A stretch of 64,000 nt of DNA from Actinomucor elegans (taxonomy: Eukaryota; Mucoromycota; Mucoromycetes; Mucorales; Mucoraceae). Positions 1-13,104 of this stretch are shown here, in pieces. Under the pieces are notes generated by a model. The model was not told where the DNA came from and did no database searches. It saw nothing but the letters and a program-made list of their open reading frames with translations. Where the stretch lies: assembly GCA_026027325.1 (NCBI GenBank), contig JAMSLZ010000002.1, forward strand, positions 186,001 through 250,000. The letters are read 5' to 3'. Position 1 is the stretch's first letter, and the number at the start of each line of letters is the position of its first letter. The translations under genes and the position numbers were made by a program.

Positions 1-1128
1 TTGAATGACAAGCCACCGAGAAAAAAGGTACAAAACCAAAAATTTGCATAAAACAGACGGAATGTCCACTGTAATGAAGTTTCATTTGAGACATTAGAAA
101 TTAGCAATTGGCATAATCACTTTCTACCTTTGTTTTAATTAGATACAGTAGCTCATTTTGAACATAATTTGCTAATTAAATTCGAGATTAGTTCGAGATC
201 GTCCCTGCTGATTAATATTCCATGTTTAAAATTTTGAGTCTCAGAGTTCTTTCCAGAATCAAATTCATCATTATACAAGGCAATGGACGCATGTTAACAA
301 CTTATATTCTTAATTAAAGTTGTAGATCATTTAATCTTCTTTCCAATGACATAAATGACGAAAGAGAATGATACTAAAAAAGTCTAGCCTTAGAAAGAAT
401 ACAAATATTATTGAGCGGCGTTTGATAATGCTGGTTATCCTAAGCATTGTAGTGATATACATTAGTCAATGAATTTGCACATTAGGTTTTTCATTTTGAG
501 CTCCAAAGCCCTTTGCTTTGCACATTGCATCCTTAATTTCTGTGTATTTTTTATTACTTTGCACATCATATAGTATAACTAAAAGTGAGGAATAATCAGC
601 CAAAAGTGGTAGTGTTCTTAGAAAAGACTGTAATAAGTGACATCTTAACAGTGTAAATGGCTGATAAGTGGTTGTTCAATAGCGTAAACAGAAGCTCAAA
701 GAAAGAAGACCTACGGGTAATAATAAAGAAATAGTTACAAATAATGCAAACCGAAACATATTTTCAATTGCGCATCAGATACATACAGTACAGACTTGAA
801 AAATCCATAAATAAGGTTGTTGATATAAGTGAATCACATACTTGATTATTCTTCATATCATTTATAAGTAATCATGACGTTTTGGTAGATGTAATGACTT
901 ATTCTGACTACAATAGATTACTATTCAGGTATCATAATTAGCAGAGATTGATCAGAAGATCTAGAATTGAACAAATATCTCAAAATGGACGCCATATCAT
1001 CATCTATAACTCTTTAAATATGAATACAGCTAATTGATCGTAATGTAATCTATCTAATAAAAGTTACATTGGACGAAGTAGTTTATTCTGAGTATATGGA
1101 GCGTTTATCAAGTACAATTGTCAACTGG

Positions 1129-1903
1129 GATCGGTCGAGAGATCTATAGATTAGCACCATATTGGATAATGGTATGCATATATCTTACAGTTATTTATAT
1201 GTAATCATTGAAAGATACAGTATATTAATTATATTATGGTTGAGTGGCAGTTGCGGTGGATTTAATAGCACATTTTGAGCATGTAATAATCATCAGATGT
1301 AACATTAAACTGAAATCGGTTGAGAGACCTATGAATCATTAGTTCTACTAGGTAATATAAAATGCTTGAATTTTACAGTCATTTAATGAAATACACCATA
1401 ATCCTAGTAATCAAGCTAACACTAGTTTTGATAGACGTGGTATGATTTAAGTATAGGTTGTTTATCATCGGAGACTTGGATATAAACAGCTAGAATAAAA
1501 TGAAAACGCTTTCTATAAATTACAAGAATGAGACTGGTATTCAATTCTTTATCATTAAATGGAAGATATCCATGATAAAAGAAAATAGAAGGTTTTTTTT
1601 ATACCTTCTGGAATCGATCTAAGGCTTATCCGACACTTTATCTTATTCACGCTTACAGTAACCTATATGACCGTTTGGGTGATAATAGTACAGTTGGATC
1701 GAGCTATAGAAACCATTATAAGAACGGTTTTCTCGTGTAGGACCTTTGGCAAGTACAAGTGTAACTGATTTATATATACTCTTTGATAAGGCATAGGTAT
1801 TATGTTAACTATTCGATGCGTTCTATAATTGATAGTATTATTGGAGTATAACTGAGAAATATGACTTAGATGTGCTTTAAATCAGAGTCGGCTGAGAAAT
1901 TTC
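1129..1903 (+). repeat. Diverged tandem-like repeat copies (about 185 base spacing)
   Basis: Two copies of a motif resembling GATCGGTYGAGAGATCTA start at 1129 and 1313, about 185 bases apart, and a weaker copy starts at 1885. The 1313 copy is preceded 42 bases upstream by TTTTGAGCATG and by AACATTA in between, the same order and spacing as a copy near 20.7 kb. The copies differ by many substitutions, so this is an old family. Confidence 0.5.
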
Positions 1904-1925
1904 AAGGCAGAATACTCCTTAGCTG

Positions 1926-1974
<49 letters not shown>
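1926..1974. repeat. T18-A31 homopolymer palindrome
   Basis: Eighteen T are followed directly by thirty-one A, giving a self-complementary block that could fold back or mark the join of two oppositely oriented A-tails. It sits at the edge of the repeat-rich segment. Confidence 0.85.
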
Positions 1975-1976
<2 letters not shown>

Positions 1977-3313
1977 AAAAAATGTAAAGGTCTTCGTTTT
2001 GGATTGTATTGCAGATTAAATATTCAAGTTGTATCATGCAGATTTAAAAAAAAATCTAATCAATATTTAATATATAAAAAATACTTCTTGAAAATGCTGT
2101 ATTCTCCATAAAAAGAAAAATGTTTTGAAAACTGGGAATTGAATTAAGAAGGGCTAATTATCATTTGTTGGCCCATTACAATGTTAGAACTTTACTAAAC
2201 GGAAATACAGCGAGTATTATACACTTGCCAATAATATTTAATCTTTTCTGTATCTTTGGACAAATTTCGGTCAGATATTTACATCTGTTTCATTGTCCAT
2301 TCTCATATTGGGTTATTGTATTTGTTATAATTTATGACTAGAGTAGAGCGAAGCATTATCAACACTCAGTAATAATACTGTGTGTCTAATAAAGAGATGA
2401 TTTGAATTACAGGTGATAAGGCGAAAATCGCTGTTTTCCTCATGAGTGAATTGAAAAATTGGATGTAACACTTAGATGCAACTCGACACAAAATTTAATC
2501 AAAATTGATATTCAACTCTATGATTTTGAATGTGTACAAGTTTACTTTGTTTGATACTTCTTTTCATTACATACAATATGGATGTATCATACGAAAGGAA
2601 TATCATTACATTGTTAACCACGCCTATTTCCAACCTAGTTGGTGCTGCGCTACCTGGCATAAACGAGCTCCGGAAGGCGGAAAAAGCATATTTAGGATCA
2701 ATGTTCTCAAAAGGAAAGTATGGGGCTAGATATAAAGCTCGGTATTAGCAAAATTTATGTACACAGAATTTAACTGTGTATAGAAGGATATACTTACTGC
2801 ACCACGTATACGTTCGAAATATGAAGTTATCATTGAATGATGTTTATTTTTAATTTTATTATAGACTAATTACTGGAGCTATAGGATATGCATGTCTAAA
2901 TCTTTAAATACCGTTATTATATTTCTTTTCTTATTTGTAATAAGTTCCAAATGCTTTGAAAATATCCGGTTTGACACACGAACTTTTCTTGTCGTTTTAT
3001 GAAAAAACTCCAGCAACCGTTTTCTATAGACAACTTTTAGCTTAATGATGATTAATGAAGACAGCTTCATCGAAAAAGATATATGGAAAAATTCAAGAGA
3101 AGGCCAAACGGTGACGTCTTTGAACGATTGATAGAAATAATAGCCATCAGTTCTAACTTCTATTTTGGCCAGGTATATTAAAAAAAAATAAACATTTGAT
3201 TTTAGAAATTACACATTTCATTTCACTTGAAACTTTAGTTATAAACCAATTATATTTAGAGTAGAAGAATGAAAGGCAACTGAATATCCTTAATGAATTA
3301 TTACAGTGTTTAT

Positions 3314-4813
3314 TCAAAGTGTCCAAGGGTTTTGGGCCAGTCCTTTTGTCAGAAGTTCTAGTTTTCCATCTTCCCCGACGACCACAGCATCTTCAAGACG
3401 AATGCCAAACTCATTGAGTATGTAAATTCCAGGCTCAACACTAAATGTCATTCCTGGGGCCAAGTATTGATCGACATTGCCTTGGTTCATGTAGGGTTTT
3501 TCGTGCATCTCTAGACCTAACCCATGTCCTGTACGATGACGGAACGCATCTCCATAGCCAGCTTTGTCAATAATATGACGTGCCGTCAAGTCGACTTGGG
3601 CGCAGCTTGTACCAGCGCCTGCTCGATTCAATACATTTTCCTGTGCGCGACGTACTAGATACCAAGCGTCTTCAATTGTTTGATTATGGCCTCTTTTGCC
3701 CATAAAAAACGTTCTGGTTGTATCCGATTGATAACCTATATAATAATTAAATCAATGTCTAGATCTTGGTCTTGATGGATATATCTATATTGTTACCTAA
3801 TAATTCTCCTCCAGTATCAATCAATACAGTACTATGATCAGTCACTTTCTTTTCGCTCGAAGAACCATGTGGAAGTGCAGCATTCTCATCTACAAGAGCA
3901 AGTACCCAGGTATTTGTTAATCCTGCTTTATGAAGCGCATTCGTCATCAACTTTTGAATATCAAATTCAGTCATGCCTACAGTGATATGAGGTCTGACCG
4001 TACGAATAGCCAATTCGGTGACTGTATTAGCGCAGCGCATAATATCTAATTCAGATTTTGATTTCACCATACGTAACATTTGAATCGACTCTGGCGCCAT
4101 GACCACCTGTGTATCTTGCAAAGCATCATGAACGCCCTGATAAATGAATAAGCGTGCGTCTTGCTCCACAATCAAACGCTTAACTTTCTTTTCTTCAAAA
4201 ACAGACTTGACTGTATCAAAAGGGGACTTGTGTTCGAGCCATTCTCTGATCTCAGGTTGGATTTCTGTAGGTAGTCTAGCCTTTTTCAAGCTCTCGACCG
4301 CACGACTTGCTTCAAACGCAGGTGTAACAATCGTAGTATGAATACCAGTAGGCTCATTTTCATCCACCTCCAAAATGACCATAAAAGCGCGTTCAGTTAG
4401 TTCCCAATGGATATTAGCATAATAAACCATGGTAGCTCCACCTTCCATGATTAACGCATCAGCACCTTCCTTCTTCAATGTTTCTGCAAGCTTCTTGTGG
4501 CGTGTTGCATATTCTTCAGGCTGAATAGGCAAAATATGAGAGCAGTATCCTTCGAGTGGATTGAAATCAATCGTATCGGTTGAATTCAAGAAACTTTGTA
4601 GGAACCATATTCCCCCTGTTAAGCCAATCAATATAGAAAATACAATGACTGCACGAATAATCTAATAGGTAGCGAATAAGTTTAGCAAGCTGAATATCCT
4701 AATACAACTTCTTCTGTTTCTTTTACCATTGTGCTTTTTTTTAATCGATTCCAATGACTGGCGCCATGATTAGAACGTGTAAAAAGAGGCGTTTGCTCCT
4801 CTTCGGAAGACAT
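3314..4813 (-). CDS. Prolidase-like M24B metallopeptidase (Xaa-Pro type), membrane-anchored
   Basis: Three exons (4813-4706, 4661-3797, 3735-3314) give a 464-residue protein. It should hydrolyse Xaa-Pro bonds with two metal ions, as in the M24B (pita-bread) family. The five metal ligands are visible: Asp in LIDTGGELLG, Asp in YQSDTTRTF (created exactly at the second splice join, 11 residues later), His in HRTGHGLGL, Glu in FSVEPGIYI and Glu in RLEDAVVV. A hydrophobic stretch (IIRAVIVFSILIGLTGG) at residues 37-53 follows a short charged N-terminus, so this is probably a type II membrane protein with a lumenal or extracellular catalytic domain, unlike cytosolic prolidase. Intron 1 is only 44 bases (GTATTA..TTAG, branch-like GCTAAAC). 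The start is the first ATG of the frame. Family confidence is high; membrane location is inferred. Confidence 0.9.
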
Positions 4814-5048
4814 TATTGTGCTGATTTTACAAAAATAAAAAATAAAAACAAGTAGAAGCAGCAAAGAGAGTTTATTTTATGCTTATACGCTTTGCACGCG
4901 TGATAGTGTGAGAACCAGATATTGAAGAGCCGAGACTGAGGCTTAATGCACTACAATCATTCTACTATGGGATGATGGTACATGACCATTTTACCAGGCC
5001 AACCTAACAAAGCTATTAGTCACTATACTATTCCCTCTCTTTCCATGT

Positions 5049-5523
5049 CTATATGAGTGTGCGTGTACCGTTAAATACAGTGAATATAACTTGTTTAATA
5101 TGTTTTTCTTGCAGTCCCTCTAGCCCAGCACCCAGTTCGCGTGGTATTGCCAAACTCAAAACACCACTCTTTTCGCAACTTTTTCGTAATTCCTCTAGAC
5201 ATAATTCAATATCTGAATAGCTTGGTTTATTGTATGACTTTTGTCTTGTGATTAAAAAGAAGATATGCCGCTGTCCATGCGCGATGGTAATTACTTGCCC
5301 AACATTTTTCTTTTGAACCTGTGATAATTGGTTTCCAAACTTTTGACGAAGAAAGCCAGTGATACCTTTTTTTATATATACGTTATTGAGTGTGTGTGCA
5401 TCTTTTTGTCTATTTACCTTTGTTGGACAGTTTTAAATCTTCACTGATGCCGATAACAATGCTATCCATTGGTCCAATGGATTGTATCAGATCACCTTGT
5501 CGTTCCTCAAAATCAAAAGTCAT
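5049..5523 (-). CDS. Small macrodomain protein, TARG1/OARD1-like
   Basis: Two exons (5523-5418, 5365-5049) give 140 residues, close to the roughly 150 of human TARG1. The order of blocks matches that macrodomain group: QGDLIQSIG, a GISEDL loop, LRQKFG, FFLITR, NKPSYSDIELCLEELR, then LGAGLEGL. Family members remove ADP-ribose from glutamate or deacetylate O-acetyl-ADP-ribose. At the two positions that I align with the human catalytic pair (Lys84, Asp125) this protein has Arg76 and Glu118, so it may bind ADP-ribose with weak or no hydrolysis. The alignment is from memory. The gene lies tandem to the M24 peptidase, 236 bases downstream of its start. Confidence 0.75.
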
Positions 5524-6894
5524 TTAAACACAAGGAAAAAAAAAACGATAATAATAATCCAAAAAGCAAAAAAGAAGGAAGGAATAAAAAGCACGTAAGC
5601 CAAAACAAATAAACAATCAGAACGATCGTATGCAGTAGCATTGTACTAGTCTGCGGTGTTTTGATCATAACGAATAAATAAGCATTAGAGTAAGTTCTAT
5701 GCGCTAATCAAAAGGATTTGTTTCTTTGAAATGGTTTTATAGAGTCAAACGATGTTAGAAAAAAAAAAGAAATTTCTCCAATTGGTATACACAATACTCT
5801 TTGGATGCAAAGTAATATTTTAAATAATTGTATCAAGCTTTTGGTTTGACTAAAAAAAAACAAAAAGACAAGCAATTAATGATGGATGGGTTTCCTGTTT
5901 TGAAGAAAACGTTAATGAATAAAAAGATAAAATATCACCAAATAAAGAGAAATGAGTAAGCATTAGAATCACCATTATGGTTACTATCATTGTTACAAGT
6001 GTACTACAACTTGTTTCTATCATAGCGGCTCATCACCATCTCTACTCTGGATCCAAGGTCATCTCGTATGTGCTGATCTGATTGGCCATCGACCCCCATT
6101 TCAGTTTATATTTATTGCATTTGTAACGTTTGTCAATAAAAACTCTGTAAAGGAAAATCAAGCACAGCAAGCATGTAGTCTATCTAAAAAAAAATCAACT
6201 AAGTGTCATAGTTTAGAGGCGAAGTACTAATCAACCCAATGCTTTTTGTTCGCAAAAAAAAAATCAATTACCAAAAGCCACTCTTTAATAAAGATTCTAA
6301 TAAATGGGGTAGCATAGATCATTTTGAATATAGGTTGATCACTAGATGCAATGATTGGTTCAGAGATCTGGAGATCATCAGATCTAGTCTAAATGAAATG
6401 TAAGTAATTTATCGCCAATCGGTAATTACATGGCATAATCATGTTGTTTCAGTTTTATATATAATGTAGTTCTTTGCACTCTTTATATACATGGTTAGTA
6501 AAGGGAAATTTACGTCCGTACATACTATAATTATCCAAACTATTCGTCAACTCTACAAGATTCTTTTAAGTGATAATAATAATCAAAGATTTCAGGTACG
6601 GATCAATAAAAGAAATTTTGCAAGACAACTGATTTAATATAGACATAATAGAATGTTTACAATATTTTTGAATTATATTATATATTTCAATTGTGTATTC
6701 AAAAAAGTATTATATTTGATCGTATTATTGGCGCGTAACTGGGGAACTACAGTAGCAGACTAATGAAATTGCCCGTAATCTAAAACTAATCGTGATATAC
6801 ATATAACCATTAAGTCAAAAAAAAGTTTTTAGAAGATGTGTGGATCTGTCCTGAACATGTATTTGTTATCTTGAACTGGGAGTTGCCTAAGGAA
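5524..6894. other. Intergenic spacer, no gene seen
   Basis: AT-rich with scattered A-runs. A degenerate copy of the dispersed repeat (CATTTTGAATAT, then CAGAGATCTGGAGATCATC) can be read near 6320-6395. I see no splice-consistent coding exons. Confidence 0.5.
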
Positions 6895-6896
6895 TA

Positions 6897-7360
6897 CAGT
6901 GAGTACCCCAGTTAGTGTTATCCCCGTTAAATGCTGTACCCCATTTGATGATGTAAATCCAGTCAAATAGCACTATTAGCGCTATTCGGTTTACTGCTAT
7001 GGACTTTCCACTTTTGGCACTAAACCGAAAAATAAAATATAAATACGTTTGGGTCTTTTTATTGGTTCTTTTTTCAAGTTTTATTTCGCCATTTGGGTTG
7101 TAATTGTCTATTTCATTCTGCTCGTGCATTACGTTACGAATATTCCTAAAGTTTTGGCGCATGTCATAACATAATTGCATAATAGGAGGAGCAAGAGCCA
7201 ATCAGTTTTTATGATATAGCCAGTTTGTTTTTGTGACAGGCAAATCGTATTTTAGTGGCTGCAACGTCTGCTTACCTAATAGCCTCAGTTTGATGCTGGA
7301 TCGGATTTAGTGCTCCAGATTTTCGGCTTCACAATAAGCACTAAATCGGGTACCCCACTG
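6897..7360. mobile_element. Tc1/mariner-type short element with TIRs and TA target duplication
   Basis: The left end starts CAGTGAGTACCCCAGTTAGT. The right end, read on the minus strand from 7360, starts CAGTGGGGTACCCGATTTAG. Both are flanked by TA (6895-6896 and 7361-7362), the target duplication of Tc1/mariner transposons. The 464-base body carries a minus-strand open frame of about 104 codons (7201-6887) that runs over the left end and has no recognised domain. This looks like a non-autonomous (MITE-like) or internally deleted copy. Confidence 0.7.
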
Positions 7361-7362
7361 TA

Positions 7363-8780
7363 TAGATCTCCCAACTAATCCCGCCAGAATGTCGCCTTCA
7401 ATAAGCAGCTCAAATTTAGAAGAGGTCATATATTACATATCTAAAAAAAAAAAAAAAAAAAAAAGAGTGAATAGTCACAATTGATCATTCTCAATATCGT
7501 TGATTTTCTAATTAGATTAACATTAAATTACCATTGCATTAGCTTGCTTTCACTACATTTAAGCATTCTATATACATCTCTGTACTAATTCATCCGTGCT
7601 TTCGAGCTTTAAAAGTTAAAAGTAAGTTACTGGAACATCCCCCCTTTTTTTATTGGCCTTGGCGGACAAAAACAACTACCCCCCTGGAATTCATCAACAA
7701 AATGAATCAAATTTAACGTGTATATCTTCTCAGCAAATCAACCAAAATATTGTTTTAAAACTTGGGTAACATGAAAATTAAACAGGGTCTTTTTTAGCGC
7801 ACTTAGGCTCGTAGTCATATATAAACATAGAAAGAAAATTAGCTAACATTGATTGTATAGCTTTTTGTGTTTCCAGGGTTAATTTTTCATTCTTTCTTTC
7901 TTACAAAGGATTATACAATCCAAACGAAAATGTGATGGTATAGAAGTTTAGTTAATTGCTCAAATCACTAGTGTAAAAATGTCGACTTGTATCGTACGAT
8001 TGTAATTTTCAAATATCTAATTTTTAATCTCTGAGACTCAAAAAATTTTATAGGTCCCACCGAGTGAAAGAAAATTGGAATGGCGCACTAACCAACTTGA
8101 GCGATCTCGACAGATTTCGGTCCGATGTCGCATTAGATGAGTATTCCATGTTCAGGACGAGTTGCTGCATTGAGCGAATTCTCGGATCTACCCCATCGCT
8201 GTAAATGTCAAAAGTTAATTCATTAATTTATAACATCGCAATCTTTTTCAGTTTGAATGTGCCCTTTTTTTTATAGTTTTTTTTCCTTATCAGTACTACT
8301 AACCCATAAATAGTGATAATTGATAATGGGGAGAACAATAGGCTTCCGTGGAAACCACATTGAAGGCCGATCTGTACCTATCAAGTATCTCGATAATGGT
8401 GCCTTTTTTATAGGGTAATTTGAATTATATAAACTTTGAATGTACGGTTGCGCGCAATAACCATCATTACTCGTGCGTACTATATGACGGCACAATATTT
8501 CTGAGAAAAAAAAAACGATCTGTGGCAGTCTTTGGAACATATACTACTGTGACGAGGAAGACGGAGAGAGAGAGAGAGAGAGGGGGGGGGGTGGTACAGA
8601 TTTTGGGTACCTTTCAAACTTTGTTTTGGTCGCCGTTCTGATCATTTGGGTGGTATGTGCCATTTTTTTTTTCAAAGATTGGTACCTTATTGTGCTTCTC
8701 TCCAATGAACATTCGGAAAATCTATAATGAAATTCGTTTTTAACACAAGTCCTATAAACCATGCTTTGAACGCAAGGCCT
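7363..8780. other. Intergenic spacer, simple repeats
   Basis: No gene supported. An A22 run lies at 7443-7464, and a GA microsatellite running into nine G lies at about 8565-8591. Several GGTACC motifs around 8600-8690 resemble the interior of the nearby TIR element but form no clear ends. Confidence 0.45.
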
Positions 8781-10380
8781 GTTGGACCATAGGTAATCTG
8801 ATATGAAAATAAACTTAATCTCGGCTGCGTCCCAAGATCCTTTTGGTAGATACCCATGAGGTGACCAAAGAACTATTCAATATCAAATTGACAGAGGCGG
8901 CCCGATGTTTGGGGGGGAAAATCGCTTCTTGAAATTATTTTGTTTGAATAACTACATCGTACTATAATCTGCACCTCTTTGTTACAAAAAGTTAATGAAC
9001 CTTTTCACAACTTTTTGAAACTGGCCCAACCAGAGTACCCATTGGTACCTCGTACCACATGGGATGGGCTATGACATAAGTTAATTCTCAGATGTTATTG
9101 AAGTCTATAGCCATGTTCAAATTCGGTTCATTGGTTGTAGCGAACAGTGGTTATAATGACATGAATGTATTCAAATTTGATTATGCAACTTCTCTATGAA
9201 AGCCTGAAATTTACTTGGTGCAACCGTCCCGTTGATAGTCTTGCTCCGTTATCCGGATCTCTTCTAGATAGCACCTGCATGCTGCATTGAAATGCCTTCA
9301 TATCTTATTTAAGAGCTTTCCCAAAGGGGGTTTTTTTTTATCAAGGGACAAGGCGATGAATTAAGCTTTGATAGATTTTCTATCATATAATCATCTTACA
9401 GATATCCTGGGTACTCGGGCTTGTTAATCAACGTGCATCCTTACAAACCATTGACTTCTTTTTGGTGGCCATCGGAGGCGGATGGTTATTTAATGCAGTT
9501 TGTCTTTGTATTAGTGTTTAAAAGAAGTTTTTATTGTAAAGATGATGCGTTTGCCAAGACAAATGGAATAGATTCGCGTTACACTTTGCAGCTCAATGAA
9601 AAATAAGTATTATATCACTCTTGAAAGCCTTTTTGCTGGTAGCAATATTTGCACAAGTAGCTTCATTCATAGTGTTATGGCAGCACTCGTAATTTGAGGA
9701 TAGCTAGTATATGTCAATCTAGGTTATACAAACTATTTCGAGGACTGCGCTAGTTTTTTTTTTCTTTTTTTTACTATGCAAAGTTGTACATTTAAATACC
9801 ACTACGATCTGATATGTGAAACACGATAATCACCATATTTAAACAGTGTTTCCGCACCGCCTCATTGGCCTTGTAATATTGGCTAACCGCTTAAAAAATC
9901 TTCTGAGAAAAAGGAATTATCCCCGCACCAACTTCCAAGCTTCATGGTACGCGTATTCTCTCATTTTAAGAATTACAAGAAGAAATCCTAAAACTTTCTC
10001 ACAGGTTATCCCATCGTAATTGTTCCCATGATTGGCTATCTTTTTTTGTTTTAGTGGCACCACTCTTACTTGTTCTGATCCGTAGCCTGCTCATGGACAA
10101 ATCACAGCGGTTACTGAGTAATTACTGAATCGAAAGTTCTTAATCGTCATTTGCAAAGTGTAATTGATCGCCACTGATTCCAAACACAGGACTTCAGGGC
10201 ATTGTACCAACGAATGACCACTATACCAGTAACGCACGGAGCATAATAACCGGCATAGTTTAATTGAAATGCCGCCAGGTGATTGCATTCCGAGAGCTAG
10301 TTTTTTTGAAAGTGGGGGAACCCTTTCTTTTTGATTTTCACTTGGACAAGCATTTACAACTGTCAACAATGGCTGAATAG
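8780..10380 (-). pseudogene. Decayed DDE transposase remnant (probable)
   Basis: On the minus strand between about 9260 and 8990, frames interrupted by stops read APSKFQAFIEKLHNQ and, after a frameshift, WASFKKL. This order recalls the catalytic region of Tc1/mariner-like transposases in mucoralean fungi. A further minus frame (10369-10091, 92 codons) upstream of it could belong to the same element but I do not recognise it. Multiple stops and frame changes argue against function. The assignment rests on pattern memory only. Confidence 0.35.
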
Positions 10381-10803
10381 GCCCTTGCTATAAGGCACTA
10401 TACGGCTATGGTGGGTTACTTGATCTCAAATTTTGTATATAAGAGGTTGGGGACAGGTTAGAAGCCTATAGGTGACACTAAACTGTAAAGTGAAGCCATT
10501 CCAACTCGTTCATTATAATTGGCCTTGTTTCATGGTTATGTTCCTCATAATAAAAAGCTAAATATTCCAATGATGATAAGTGAATATGGAGCACAAATAT
10601 TAAATCTCTATTTTTTTTCGCTTTTTACTCCCTTTTCCCTTCTTTCTTTTACTTTTTCCTAACTTTTTCTCTTTCCTATATCTTTTTTTTTATTCTCTGA
10701 TATTCGTACCTGAATTGGAAAGAACTATCGACCTTGTTTCTGTCAATAAAGACAAACTGTCCAAATAACAAGAACAAACGCAACATCTCGACATTTGAGT
10801 AAA

Positions 10804-13070
10804 ATGTCAAACCAAAAGACTATACGAACTTCTGTTGACGCTGGTAGTCCTATACCTACTCAAAATCACAGTCCAGATAAACCCTACTATTCTGTAAATA
10901 TATTCTTAAATCAAACCACCAACTGCGTATTAACCTCTCTTGTAGTTGGACGCATTTTATGCTGCATTGTTATCGAGAACTTTTAGCTCAAACTCAGAAG
11001 CGATCGCTTTCTGTAGAGACCTATGCTCCAATCATGGTTTCACTGTTAAACAAGAGCAAAGTACACATAAGGTTTCTTTTTACATGATTGAATACAAATA
11101 ATGAAACTAACTCGTTTGCTAGAACATCTATGTCTATTGTTCTCGAGAAGGGCTACCTGATAGTCATCGAAACCCCAAAGTCAATCCTCAAAGAAACCGT
11201 CAATCGCAACGCTGCGAGTGTCGATGGCGAATCGTTTTGTTTGAAAACAATAAAGAGACCTGGGAGTTTCGTAAATCACAAAATGCTGATGCTTATATTC
11301 ATAATCATCCGCTTTTAAAGCCTGACGAGATCAAGAAAGAATGGTCACGCGAAGTCTCTGAAAAGATATTCGAACTAGCAAGACAGCGACTACCAACCAA
11401 CGAGATCAGACAGCAAGTACGCGAACAATACCCCGATATCTCGTGGGATGACCGAAGATTCTACAATAGATTATCAGAAGAACGCCAAAAGATGAAGCAG
11501 CGCGACACTGCATCAAGAACTATACGTCTTATCAACCTTTGCGCTCAGATTTGCATGGTCAACGCTGGAAGTGAAGACCTTTCTCACTATGTCGAAAGTA
11601 AACTCACCAATCTGCTGGATGATACTTGCAAGTTTGCCAATGTCAGTAGTAGTTCCTTTATTACACCTGTGCCTTCCTCTTCAGATTACTTTACAACACA
11701 TGAAGATATAGACAATAGATTAAGAAGAGCATCCAGTTTGATAAAAACTGATAATGAAACTAGCCCAAAACCTTCAACAAGACTAGACGATGATGTAAAT
11801 ATGATAAACGATATATATGTATAATATAAATTTATTTAATTGTAACTAACAACCTTCTTAGAATGAAAAGCGACCAGTTAATCAAAAGAAATCCTTTGAA
11901 AGCCTACCCAAAGGTTTCTTAGCAGTACCTATTCCTGAGCATATATTGCAAGTCAAAATGTATAGCCAAAACTCTGTAGGCGATATCAGACGTGCGATCT
12001 TTGATATGCAACGGCCTACCGCCTTGGCAAACAACCCAATGCTTCAGTATGCTCAACGAGAACCACGCAGAAGAAGATCAAGAGCGTTATTTGCACCTGA
12101 CGAAGATAACGATTCCATGGATTTAGATACACCAGCACGCAAGTTATCTCGGCAAGTCGCTTCTTCCATTATGGACGATGAATTAGATGACATGTCTACT
12201 CAATCTTCACCTAGTAACTCACAGACCATGATGTTTGCTACTAATACACACGAAATCAATGTCGATCATCATTTGATGAATGCTCAATATAACCCACGTA
12301 TTCCAACTACTGCTACTTGTGATAATTTGTTTTACAGTAACAATAGCAATGAGAGTAATCTATCGGCAGATCACTATATACAACAGCAGCAGCATTCATC
12401 TACATTTTCTTCACAAACAGCAGCAGCGGCAGCAGCAGCAGCAGATAATAATGTATACCCAAGTTTAAATGCCACTGCTTCTTCTTCTTCTTCTGCTTCT
12501 TCAAGGCAATTGCCGCAGCAGCATATCATGTACGATCCCAACTCGTTTGTAAATCAACCACAGCAGCATCAAGCAAGTGAAATGGGACTGATTGGGTCAC
12601 CTTCAACCCCTCGCCATGTTGTAGAGCGGCCTCACTCAGTTCCATTTGGTGCCACTGTCATGAGGACTCAATCTGTATCTATTCCACGCGTACCAGATCG
12701 TCCACTAGGATATGCTTCTACTTTTCAATTACAGAATATCATGGATGAAAGCGATGGTATAAAAAAAAAGAAAAGTATAAGGCATTTTGGTATACTAACA
12801 TTTGTTTATAGGTAAGCAAAGGTATTATCCTTCTTATAGAGACCCTCTTCAGCAGCAGCAACCCGCAAGCCCAATTCCTCCAAGACCTTCGTCTACTTCA
12901 GCTATACCACCACCATCTTCATCGTCTTCGTCTCAGATGATGCAGCAGCATTATCTACCACAACAACAACAGCAAGGCGGTGAAGTGTTTGCACCTTATC
13001 AATTAAACCCATCCCAGCAGCAATCATCCAATGTATTCTCTGCAACTTACATGACTAATGACCAAGTATT

Positions 13071-13104
<34 letters not shown>

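Larger units (their letters stand above)
1..3313. other. Gene-free spacer with diverged repeats
   Basis: No convincing gene. The first 2 kb is AT-rich and contains several faded copies of one sequence family, with recognisable pieces at about 1129-1148, 1313-1332 and 1885-1903. A T-run followed directly by an A-run lies at 1926-1974. A short ATG reading frame at 2578-2748 (56 codons, Lys/Arg/Tyr-rich end) has no recognised family and could be a remnant. Confidence 0.6.
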
